Positions 1-5,157 of a stretch of 5,157 nucleotides of DNA are shown here, piece by piece. A program made the position numbers and the translations under genes. The DNA is from an uncultured Bacillus sp. Lineage in GTDB: Bacteria > Bacillota > Bacilli > Bacillales > Cytobacillaceae. Under the pieces are notes generated by a model that was not told the origin of the DNA, ran no database searches, and saw only the letters and a program-made list of their open reading frames with translations. The stretch covers positions 1 to 5,157 of the forward strand of contig CALCRD010000546.1 of assembly GCA_937894355.1 (NCBI GenBank). Direction: 5' to 3'. Within the stretch, counting starts at the first letter, position 1. The number at the start of each line of letters is the position of its first letter.

Positions 1-66
1 CGTCTAGTGGTAGGACGACGGGTTCTGGCCCCGTTAGCGAGGGTTCGAGTCCTTCCCCCCCAGCCA
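1..66 (+). tRNA. tRNA-Gln (anticodon CUG), 5' end cut by window edge
   Basis: The cloverleaf can be folded by hand. The D stem pairs 2-4 with 14-16. The anticodon stem pairs 18-22 with 30-34 around a seven-base loop TTCTGGC, giving anticodon CTG at 25-27, which reads the glutamine codon CAG. The T stem pairs 39-43 with 51-55 around loop TTCGAGT. The 3' acceptor strand CCCCCCA (56-62), discriminator G63 and encoded CCA (64-66) complete the gene. The 5' acceptor strand and position 8 lie outside the window, so the gene is partial. A strong terminator follows nine bases later, so this is the last or only gene of its transcript. Confidence 0.95.
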
Positions 67-74
67 AAGTTTAC

Positions 75-102
75 AAGACAATCCTTCGGGGTTGTCTTTT
101 TT
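75..102 (+). terminator. Rho-independent terminator after tRNA-Gln
   Basis: A ten-base-pair stem (75-84 with 89-98, one T-G pair) is capped by a TTCG tetraloop, and the T run at 97-102 overlaps the stem's 3' end. It ends the tRNA transcript and separates it from the next gene. Confidence 0.93.
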
Positions 103-126
103 GTGTTATTGTCCTGATTACAAAAT

Positions 127-157
127 CCTGGTGAGCAAAGTTTCACCCCGCACCAGG
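127..157 (+). other. Hairpin with alternative pairing upstream of the unknown gene
   Basis: CCTGGTG (127-133) is perfectly complementary to CACCAGG (151-157). An alternative shorter hairpin pairs GGTGA (130-134) with TCACC (143-147), and the two cannot form together. There is no T run after it, so it is not a terminator. It lies between the tRNA terminator and the following start codon, where that gene's promoter or leader must be. No convincing promoter is visible here; the best -10-like string is TATTCT at 166-171. Function is unknown. Confidence 0.35.
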
Positions 158-200
158 CTGATACATATTCTAAAACAGGCGATGTATGGCGGGAGGGGTG

Positions 201-563
201 ATGAAGTGCATGGAAAAACGAATTTTGTACATGGCTGTTCTCAATGAATGGGTGATGGAAAGCCTTTGTTCTCTGGGAAGCGGCAGCATGTATCATTTGT
301 CCTATCATCCAAGCCTTATCGCTCCGGACTTGACAATGGAGATTCGGGACGGACGGCTGGCAACAGGCAATTCGGTTCAAATCGTTTTGCACAAAAACGG
401 AACGACCAGAAGAATTTCAGAAGCTGAGTTGCATTCAGTTGTAGATTTTAAAGACTATATCCGCTTTGAGTTTCGGATCTTGAGTGTCATTCCGTTCTTG
501 AAAGACGGCGCAGCCATGAATCAAGACGGATACCTGTGCTGGCTTCAAAAAAATGCCGTTTAG
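201..563 (+). CDS. Hypothetical protein, about 120 aa, family not recognised
   Basis: I do not recognise this protein. The product appears soluble: there is no signal peptide and no membrane segment long enough to span a bilayer. The middle (residues about 36-95) alternates polar and hydrophobic residues as a small alpha/beta or beta-rich domain would. Three cysteines are scattered (residues 3, 23, 113) and form no metal motif. The start is uncertain. GGAGG at 192-196 sits four bases before the ATG at 201, which I chose. The ATG at 210 (117 aa) would be 13 bases away, and the ATG at 186 (125 aa) has no binding site. The gene is bracketed by the tRNA terminator upstream and an intrinsic terminator 35 bases downstream, so it appears monocistronic. 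A binding site plus its own terminator supports a real gene; the function is open. Confidence 0.7.
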   Translation: MKCMEKRILYMAVLNEWVMESLCSLGSGSMYHLSYHPSLIAPDLTMEIRDGRLATGNSVQIVLHKNGTTRRISEAELHSVVDFKDYIRFEFRILSVIPFLKDGAAMNQDGYLCWLQKNAV

Positions 564-597
564 AGATCAATTAAAATGAATATGCCGAGCCGGATCA

Positions 598-633
598 AAG
601 CGGGCCGCCCATTAGAGGCAGCCCGCTTGTTTA
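598..633 (+). terminator. Rho-independent terminator of the hypothetical gene
   Basis: An eight-base-pair GC-rich stem (598-605 with 621-628) continues past one C/A mismatch into three more pairs (607-609 with 617-619), with loop CATTAGA. The tail TTGTTTATT is T-rich but interrupted. It lies 35 bases after the stop codon at 561-563. Confidence 0.85.
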
Positions 634-646
634 TTGGTTTTAATTT

Positions 647-686
647 TAATGCGTCCGGTCCGTGGTGCGCTATGCATTATTTTTTT
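647..686 (+). terminator. Possible weak second terminator-like hairpin
   Basis: TAATGC (647-652) pairs with GCATTA (674-679), directly followed by seven T residues (680-686). The outer stem is short and mostly A-T, and the 21-base loop has little internal pairing. It could be a backup terminator behind the one at 598-633, or chance. Confidence 0.25.
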
Positions 687-715
687 GGTGGCGTGTCCGA
701 TTAATAGCCTTATAT

Positions 716-869
716 TACCTTTATTACCTTACACAATCCTTTGATGCATCCCAATTAAAATACAGATCTAGCTGGGACTAAAGCAGCCTGCCTATGGCAA
801 TGAATACAGCCATAAGAAAAAACGAAAACCAACCGAGGTAAAAGTTGACATCAAAAGGTAATAAAGGTA
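716..869. repeat. Inverted repeat pair (15 bp perfect, 21 bp with a bulge) bracketing the promoter region
   Basis: TACCTTTATTACCTT at 716-730 is the exact reverse complement of 855-869. The match resumes with TTGATG (741-746) against CATCAA (849-854) once ten bases (731-740) are looped out, so the arms share 21 paired bases. Each arm contains the hexamer AAGGTA twice at a nine-base period. Between the arms lies a smaller hairpin, TATGGC (793-798) with GCCATA (809-814). The right arm lies in the -35/-10 spacer of the promoter at 845-873. Possible meanings are paired operators for a looping repressor, or a small non-autonomous foldback or MITE-like element of about 154 bp. No clear target-site duplication is visible, and the sequence alone does not decide. 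Confidence 0.6.
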
Positions 870-873
870 TAAT
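845..873 (+). promoter_or_regulatory. Consensus sigma-A/sigma-70 promoter for the regulator-transporter operon
   Basis: TTGACA (845-850) and TATAAT (868-873) are separated by exactly 17 bases, a perfect match to the housekeeping consensus in both boxes. Transcription should begin near 880, giving a leader of about 108 bases before the regulator's ATG. The spacer contains the AAGGTA direct repeat (855-860 and 864-869), so a protein bound there would block RNA polymerase. A promoter this strong upstream of a repressor-type gene suggests expression is limited by repression, possibly self-repression; that is inference. Confidence 0.9.
855..869 (+). promoter_or_regulatory. Candidate operator in the promoter spacer
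   Basis: Two AAGGTA hexamers, nine bases apart, lie between the -35 and -10 boxes, with the second overlapping the start of TATAAT. An inverted copy lies at 716-730, about 139 bp away centre to centre. This position fits a repressor site, with the upstream copy as an auxiliary site. The direct-repeat layout differs from the palindromes usually bound by GntR and LacI family dimers, so assignment to the adjacent regulator is tentative. Confidence 0.4.
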
Positions 874-879
874 ATTTTT

Positions 880-972
880 ATAAACTGCTAGAAATAAGTA
901 ACATTGGTATTTTATTTGAACCACTTTTCGCACTGCACCTTACTTCCAGTCATTATTTTGATGTTTTATTTT
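880..972 (+). other. Untranslated leader of the operon, no recognisable element
   Basis: This is the AT-rich stretch between the expected transcription start and the regulator's ribosome binding site. I see no riboswitch-like conserved core, no terminator and no convincing leader peptide. An A-T-only pairing AAATAA / TTATTT (about 892-916) is too weak to interpret. Confidence 0.5.
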
Positions 973-988
973 AAAGGAGGCGCCTGCA

Positions 989-2134
989 ATGAATATACAA
1001 CGCCTTGACGAAAAAAACAAAATGTTACACTCTCAAGTTGCGAAGCGGATTAGAGAATATTTGGAAAGTGGCGCGATCGGAGCCGGGGAAAGATTAGAAA
1101 CCGAAAATGGGTTAGCCTGCAAGTTTGGAGTTAGTCGACCGACTATACGACAAGCCCTAAGCGAATTACAACAGGAGGGTTATATCGACCGTATTCATGG
1201 CAAAGGAACATTTGTCTCCGGAAAAATAAGTAGTGGAGAGTTGAATTACAGGCAAGAGAAGAACATTTACATGATTGTCCCTCATTTCTCCGGTAATTTC
1301 ATTGGCAGGATTGCCGCCGGTGTACAGGAGGTTATTTTAGAAAAAGGATATCATCTCACTCTTTATGCAACTAACGATCAAATAGAACAAGAGCAAGCTT
1401 TCATTAAGGAGTTAATAGCCAAACGGGCAGATGGTTTAATTATTCATCATACTAAAGCTCACTATTATAACCCAGCCATTTTTGAGTTGTATCAAAAAAA
1501 TATTCCTATTGTAATGACTGGCCGGTATTATCGTTATCTGGATACTAGCTTTGTAGTGGCGGACAATTATCGTGGTACTTATGAGGCTATTTCCTATTTG
1601 ATCGATTTAGGTCATCGCCATATCGGTTTGGTTAGCAAGACGCCTACTATTGAGACATCTCAAGAAGATAGAATTAGGGGATTCTTGGACGCTCTTTCCG
1701 ATCATAACATAGCGATCCAGCGGAATTTATTATTTACTGATTTGAAAGATGAACGTAATGTTTATTCCGTTGAACAAGACGAAAACTTGGAGAAAAGGGT
1801 TCAAGAACAACTAAAAAGGTTTATAGAAAGTTCTCCGGAAATGACGGCAGTTTTTGCCTCAAATGGTTTGATCGCCGCCAGTATCATTAAAACTGCTAAG
1901 CAGTGCGGTAGGAAAGTCGGAAGTGACTTATCCGTGCTTGGCTTTGACAATGACAGTTTCTTCGCTAGTTTAGATCCGGCTTTAACGACAATTGATTGGC
2001 CAACTTTTGAAATCGGTCGGAGGGCAGCACAGATTATGATTGAGCAAATAGAAAATCCCAGTATAGGGACTCGCAAGGAATATCTGCCGACCAAATTGAT
2101 TATCCGGGAATCCTGCGCAAATGTGAGCGGCTAA
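989..2134 (+). CDS. GntR/LacI hybrid transcriptional regulator (AraR-like architecture)
   Basis: This 381-aa cytoplasmic regulator pairs a GntR-type winged helix-turn-helix (residues about 10-78) with a LacI/periplasmic-binding-protein-like sensor (about 91-378), as in AraR of Bacillus. In the DNA-binding part the pattern ETENGLACKFGVSRPTIRQA (37-56) and the wing signature GKGTFVSG (71-78) are clear. The sensor shows LGHRHIGLVS (207-216), the Arg-x-x-Gly-Phe pattern at 228-232 and LSVLGFDN (314-321), all typical of the LacI family. The Asp usual in the family's 'ND' motif is replaced: residues 291-293 read Ser-Asn-Gly. The start follows AAAGGAGG (973-980) with eight bases of spacing. Tandem TAA stops end the gene. 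The transporter genes follow in the same direction without a terminator, so it probably regulates them and itself, binding a small ligand. The ligand is not predictable. Confidence 0.9.
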   Translation: MNIQRLDEKNKMLHSQVAKRIREYLESGAIGAGERLETENGLACKFGVSRPTIRQALSELQQEGYIDRIHGKGTFVSGKISSGELNYRQEKNIYMIVPHFSGNFIGRIAAGVQEVILEKGYHLTLYATNDQIEQEQAFIKELIAKRADGLIIHHTKAHYYNPAIFELYQKNIPIVMTGRYYRYLDTSFVVADNYRGTYEAISYLIDLGHRHIGLVSKTPTIETSQEDRIRGFLDALSDHNIAIQRNLLFTDLKDERNVYSVEQDENLEKRVQEQLKRFIESSPEMTAVFASNGLIAASIIKTAKQCGRKVGSDLSVLGFDNDSFFASLDPALTTIDWPTFEIGRRAAQIMIEQIENPSIGTRKEYLPTKLIIRESCANVSG

Positions 2135-2192
2135 TAAATTCAAGGAAAAGGAGTGATCTGCCCAAGAGTCGTTAGGGGAAAATTAGCTAAAG

Positions 2193-2217
2193 AAGGAGAG
2201 ATAATGTTGAATGTTGG
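2193..2217 (+). promoter_or_regulatory. Displaced ribosome binding site and duplicated start before tctB
   Basis: AAGGAG (2193-2198) is five bases from an ATG at 2204 but 12 bases from the ATG at 2211 that opens the tctB frame. The two starts sit in a near-perfect seven-base tandem repeat, ATGTTGA (2204-2210) and ATGTTGG (2211-2217). Reading from 2204 gives only a 28-codon frame ending at 2290. In the tctB frame a TGA lies at 2208-2210, so tctB cannot start further upstream. Confidence 0.6.
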
Positions 2218-2666
2218 GAAAGCAAAAAGAAAGAATATTTTTTGCAGTTATAGCAGTCATCGCTTTGCTTTTTATGATTATATCCTTTAGTTATGAAATT
2301 GGCACGATTGGTTCTCCGCAAGGAGGCTTCTTTCCATTCGTTGCTAGCATAATTATCTTCATACTTAGTTTATACTTGTTCATTTCTACAAAGCCTGCAA
2401 CAGAGCAAACTTCTCAAACCGGGGGTATGACTGGTTTAAAGCGAATTTGCCTATTTATAATTGTAACCCTGATCTATGCTGTGTTTTTGGAGCGACTGGG
2501 TTTCTTATTAAGCACATTTATCTATATGATATTTTTATTAAAGGTTATGGGACAACCTGGTTGGCGTTTTGCAGTATTGTTTTCCCTAATATCAGTGATA
2601 TTTTGTTGGGTTTGTTTTCAAAAATGGTTGGGTGTTCCATTACCGACAGGGATAATTTCTTTCTGA
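2211..2666 (+). CDS. tctB: TctB-family small membrane subunit of a tripartite tricarboxylate transporter
   Basis: This 151-aa integral membrane protein matches the TctB family in size and layout. Hydrophobic segments lie at about 9-28, 41-59, 77-93, 96-112 and 118-136, so four or five membrane spans depending on how the last ones are counted. Family-like features are the SPQGGFFPF turn (35-43) before the second span, the ERLGFLLST stretch (94-102), and the closing LGVPLPTGI (140-148), which resembles the usual 'gvpLPrG' C-terminus. TctB is the poorly conserved small subunit that works with TctA in the cytoplasmic membrane, driven by an ion gradient; its exact role is not well defined. It sits 76 bases after the regulator and 20 bases before tctA. 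Its start codon is unusually far from the Shine-Dalgarno site. Assignment rests on weak family motifs plus strong context. Confidence 0.88.
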   Translation: MLGKQKERIFFAVIAVIALLFMIISFSYEIGTIGSPQGGFFPFVASIIIFILSLYLFISTKPATEQTSQTGGMTGLKRICLFIIVTLIYAVFLERLGFLLSTFIYMIFLLKVMGQPGWRFAVLFSLISVIFCWVCFQKWLGVPLPTGIISF

Positions 2667-2686
2667 CCAACTTAGGGGGGATGTTA

Positions 2687-4189
2687 ATGTTTGAGGGGTT
2701 ATTTGAAGGTTTTCAAAATGTTATGACACTTAATAATCTCCTTGCATGCTTTATTGGCTGCTTTGTGGGGACATTAGTTGGAGTTCTTCCGGGACTTGGA
2801 CCAGTTCCAACAATGGGCTTGCTCCTACCGTTTACTTTTGTGTTAGATCCTACCGGAGCCATTATTATGCTGGCTGGTATTTTTTACGGCGCCATGTACG
2901 GAGGATCTACAACATCGATTTTGTTGAATCTTCCAGGCGAGGCTGCAAGTGTAGTTACGTGCTTGGACGGACACGAAATGGCTAAAAAAGGAAGAGCAGG
3001 CGCGGCATTAGCCGCTTCCGCCATCGGATCTTGGATCGCAGGTACTTTAGGTTTGGTTGGGTTGATGTTTTTTGCAGTAGCCCTATCCAAGGTTGCACTA
3101 TTATTTGGCCCAATTGAATGTTTTGCAATTACTGTTTTAGGCATCTTTCTTTTGGGCAATTTAAGCGGTAATAAACCGAGTCGTTCCTTTTTAATGGTTT
3201 TCATTGGCATCCTATTTGGCTGTATCGGTACGGATAAAATAAGCGGAATGTCTCGATTTACTTTTGGAAGTGTGGATTTAATTGGCGGAATTGATTTAGT
3301 TCCAATGATTATGGGATTGTTTGGGATCGCGGATGTCTTGATGTTCTTGGAGAATCGCGAAGAAAATCCTTCACTGGCTTCAGTTAAGTTTAGAGATCTT
3401 TATCCAAAGAAAGAGGAGTTAAAGCGTATCATCAAACCTTCATTAAGAGGGACCGTGGTAGGCTTTTTAATTGGTTTACTTCCCGGACCGGCTGCGGTGA
3501 TTTCTTCTTTCGCTTCTTATAAACTAGAGAAAAAAGTGTCAAAGAATCCGGAGGCCTTTGGAACAGGGGTCATCGAAGGAGTGGCGGGTCCGGAATCAGC
3601 CAATAATGGGGCAGCAGTAGGGAGCATGGTCCCATTACTCGGGTTGGGAATTCCTTTTGCTCCTGCAACTGCCGTTTTATTATCGGGTTTTATGATTCAC
3701 GGAATTACACCGGGGCCTTTATTCATTCGAGACAATCCGCTTATGTTTTGGACCATAATAGCTAGCATGTACATCGGGAACGTGATTCTTGTGTTGTTAA
3801 ACCTGCCGTTAGTGGGCGTGTTTGCGAGCGTTTTGAGGATTAAAGCGCGAATTCTGATGCCAATAATCGTTTTAGTGTGTTTGATTGGCGCATATGGAGT
3901 AAACAATAGTGTTTTCGGTATCTTTGCGATGGTTTTTTTCGGGTTGGTTGGTTACTTATTTAAAAAAGTAAATCTAGATCCCTCCCCATTGATTGTCGGT
4001 TTTATTCTGGGACCAATGATTGAAATATACGCAAGGCAGTCGCTGGTTTTAACAGATGGAAGCTTTTTGCCTTTTATAACGAAGCCGATTAGCGGCAGCC
4101 TTTTTCTCATTGCCCTTTTGTTATCAGTATTTACTATAGTGAGAAGTATCATAAAAAAGAGAAACATGCCATGCGATAAGAAATATTAA
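2687..4189 (+). CDS. tctA: TctA-family large permease subunit of a tripartite tricarboxylate transporter
   Basis: This 500-aa polytopic membrane protein has the usual TctA length and motifs throughout. It carries the internal duplication typical of the family. The first half has GVLPGLGP (32-39), then the hallmark AGIFYGAMYGGSTTSILLNL (63-82) and the PGEAASVVTCLDGHEMAKKG stretch (83-102). The second half has RGTVVGFLIGLLPGP (254-268), GVAGPESANNGAAVG (298-312), LGIPFAPATAVLLSG (320-334) and HGITPGPLF (338-346). It should form the ion-coupled channel that takes substrate from the TctC protein. I start at 2687 because AGGGGGG (2674-2680) lies six bases upstream; the in-frame ATG at 2681 touches that site, and the long upstream extension overlaps tctB in another frame. 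The gene lies in one operon with tctB and tctC. Substrate specificity cannot be read from TctA. Confidence 0.96.
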   Translation: MFEGLFEGFQNVMTLNNLLACFIGCFVGTLVGVLPGLGPVPTMGLLLPFTFVLDPTGAIIMLAGIFYGAMYGGSTTSILLNLPGEAASVVTCLDGHEMAKKGRAGAALAASAIGSWIAGTLGLVGLMFFAVALSKVALLFGPIECFAITVLGIFLLGNLSGNKPSRSFLMVFIGILFGCIGTDKISGMSRFTFGSVDLIGGIDLVPMIMGLFGIADVLMFLENREENPSLASVKFRDLYPKKEELKRIIKPSLRGTVVGFLIGLLPGPAAVISSFASYKLEKKVSKNPEAFGTGVIEGVAGPESANNGAAVGSMVPLLGLGIPFAPATAVLLSGFMIHGITPGPLFIRDNPLMFWTIIASMYIGNVILVLLNLPLVGVFASVLRIKARILMPIIVLVCLIGAYGVNNSVFGIFAMVFFGLVGYLFKKVNLDPSPLIVGFILGPMIEIYARQSLVLTDGSFLPFITKPISGSLFLIALLLSVFTIVRSIIKKRNMPCDKKY

Positions 4190-4206
4190 TCAGTCAACCG
4201 TGGTAA

Positions 4207-4236
4207 AATCAATATCTGCGCTAATTAGAATCAATA
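4207..4236 (+). repeat. Short direct repeat AATCAATA in the tctA-tctC gap
   Basis: AATCAATA occurs at 4207-4214 and again at 4229-4236, spaced 22 bases, about two helical turns. It could be a protein site or chance in AT-rich DNA. Confidence 0.2.
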
Positions 4237-4244
4237 AGGAGGTG
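4236..4244 (+). promoter_or_regulatory. Orphan Shine-Dalgarno site upstream of tctC
   Basis: AAGGAGGTG is a near-perfect complement of the 16S rRNA 3' end, stronger than the site used by tctC itself. No ATG, GTG or TTG follows at proper distance. An ATC at 4252 opens a 15-codon frame whose TGA (4297-4299) overlaps the tctC ATG (4296-4298). It may be a relic of a lost start codon, a ribosome standby site, or a leader peptide starting at a non-standard codon. Confidence 0.45.
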
Positions 4245-4295
4245 TAAAAGAATCGGCTCTAGCTTTAATCATGATGTATTTTTGGGGAGGGCTTT

Positions 4296-5157
4296 ATGAT
4301 GAAAATGAGAAAAACGAGACTTCTATTAATGATTGGGATGTTATGCCTGCTATTGTTCACATCTACTATTGGAGTTGCGGCAAAAGATTATCCAACAAAA
4401 CCGATTCAATTGATCTGCCCTTGGGCGGCTGGAGGAAGCACCGACTTATTATGCCGGACCTTGGCGAAGGTTGCTCCTAAATATTTTCCAGAGCCAATCG
4501 TGGTAATTAACCGTACCGGTGGAGCTGCGGCTGTTGGTTTGGGAGACGCTAAAAGGGCTAAAGCCGATGGTTATACTATTGTAATTGCCAGCAATCCTCC
4601 CTTCGTTTCCCAACCGTATTTAAAAACGAATCTTCCGTACAGCTTGAATGATTTTACTTCGATCATTGGATTAAGCAAAGAAATATGTACTATGGCTGTG
4701 AATACCAAATCCCCTTGGGAAAATATCGACCAACTCATTGAAGATGCTAAGAAAAACAATAAAACAATTACCTTTGGGCATTCCGGGGTCGGTTTATTCC
4801 CTCATTTAGCGGCGGAATCGTTTTTCAAAGCTACTGGGGTTCAGGCAAGAGGAGTCGTTTTTGATGGGGACGGACCAGCTATTACAGCAGCTATCGGCGG
4901 TCATATTGATGTAGTAATCGCTACTGCTAATGGCCTTGTACAACAGGTAAATGCCGGTAACCTAAAAGCGTTGGTAACCTTAGCCCAAAAAAGGTCCATG
5001 TCATTTCCGGATATTCCGTGTATGAAAGATATGGGATACGATGATATCGATTTCAATATTTGGAAATACTTATTAGTTCCCAAGGGAACATCAGATGATA
5101 TAGTTAAATATCTGCATGACAACTTTAAAAAGGTTATTGAAGATCCGGAATTTATCG
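4296..5157 (+). CDS. tctC: TctC / Bug-family substrate-binding protein of the TTT transporter, 3' end cut by window
   Basis: An open frame runs from 4296 through the window edge (287 residues visible; relatives are about 320-330, so only the C-terminal tail is missing). Residues 1-29 form a signal peptide: basic start (MMKMRKTR), hydrophobic core, and Val-Ala-Ala before Lys30. Cys17 is preceded by Leu, so it is no lipobox; the mature protein should be soluble outside the membrane. Bug-family signatures are YPTKPIQLICPWAAGGSTD (32-50), INRTGGAAAVG (71-81), ADGYTI (90-95), ITFGHSGVG (158-166), FDGDGPAITAAIGGHID (189-205) and KALVTLAQKRSMSFPDIP (224-241). It should bind a carboxylate substrate and deliver it to TctA/TctB. 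The start follows GGGGAGGG (4284-4291); the next codon is also ATG and gives slightly better spacing. The gap from tctA is 106 bases with no terminator. Confidence 0.95.
   Translation, partial: MMKMRKTRLLLMIGMLCLLLFTSTIGVAAKDYPTKPIQLICPWAAGGSTDLLCRTLAKVAPKYFPEPIVVINRTGGAAAVGLGDAKRAKADGYTIVIASNPPFVSQPYLKTNLPYSLNDFTSIIGLSKEICTMAVNTKSPWENIDQLIEDAKKNNKTITFGHSGVGLFPHLAAESFFKATGVQARGVVFDGDGPAITAAIGGHIDVVIATANGLVQQVNAGNLKALVTLAQKRSMSFPDIPCMKDMGYDDIDFNIWKYLLVPKGTSDDIVKYLHDNFKKVIEDPEFI

Noticed and set aside
39..66. tRNA 3' end as an integration (att) site for a genomic island
   Set aside because: No second copy of the tRNA 3' end and no integrase gene are visible in the window.
794..841. Short plus-strand frame starting at ATG 794 (15 codons)
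   Set aside because: It has no ribosome binding site, lies upstream of the mapped promoter, and overlaps the inverted-repeat element.
1801..2094. Minus-strand frame inside the regulator gene, and similar ones at 2884-3210, 3697-3906, 3952-4167, 4571-4759 and 4901-5122
   Set aside because: All lie opposite well-supported genes, resemble no known family, and are explained as shadows of those genes.
2447..2686. An 80-residue N-terminal extension of TctA running back through tctB
   Set aside because: It is tctB read in another frame, has no ribosome binding site, and TctA proteins of about 500 aa begin at the equivalent of 2687.
2746..2985. A 79-codon plus-strand frame within tctA
   Set aside because: It is fully inside the conserved TctA frame, with no ribosome binding site of its own.
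4190..4295. Terminator or promoter between tctA and tctC
   Set aside because: No stem followed by a T run and no pair of recognisable -35/-10 boxes is seen, so the genes are treated as one operon.
4271..4480. A 69-codon plus-strand frame from the ATG at 4271
   Set aside because: It overlaps the start of tctC in another frame; the tctC frame carries a signal peptide and Bug-family motifs and stays open to the window edge.

Overview
The window looks like chromosomal DNA of a moderately AT-rich Firmicutes-type bacterium. Two things support this: strong AAAGGAGG-class ribosome binding sites, and a textbook sigma-A type promoter (TTGACA, 17-base spacer, TATAAT). The substrate-binding protein at the right edge has an ordinary signal-peptidase-I leader ending in Val-Ala-Ala and no lipobox. 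Monoderm Firmicutes usually anchor such proteins as lipoproteins, so a diderm lineage such as the Negativicutes is possible. That placement is inference only.

Left part (1-640): the 3' portion of a tRNA-Gln(CUG) gene with encoded CCA, cut by the window edge, is followed by a strong intrinsic terminator. Next comes a single unrecognised gene (about 120 aa), closed by its own terminator at about 598-633.

Middle (640-988): a long non-coding stretch holds an inverted repeat (716-730 with 855-869, extended by 741-746 with 849-854). Its right arm lies inside the consensus promoter at 845-873. About 108 bases of untranslated leader separate the expected transcription start from the first gene of the operon.

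Right part (989-5157): four genes on the + strand with no visible terminator between them. They are a GntR/LacI-type hybrid regulator (AraR-like architecture), then the small membrane protein TctB, the large membrane protein TctA, and the substrate-binding protein TctC (3' end cut by the window). Together they make a regulated tripartite tricarboxylate transporter (TTT). TctC should capture a carboxylate outside the membrane and pass it to the TctA/TctB permease, while the regulator senses a small molecule and probably controls its own promoter and the transporter. The substrate cannot be read from sequence.

Nothing here amounts to a new molecular system. The points most worth checking are the inverted repeat over the promoter, the pairing of a sugar-type regulator with a TTT transporter, and irregular translation starts (displaced or orphan Shine-Dalgarno sites) before tctB and tctC.
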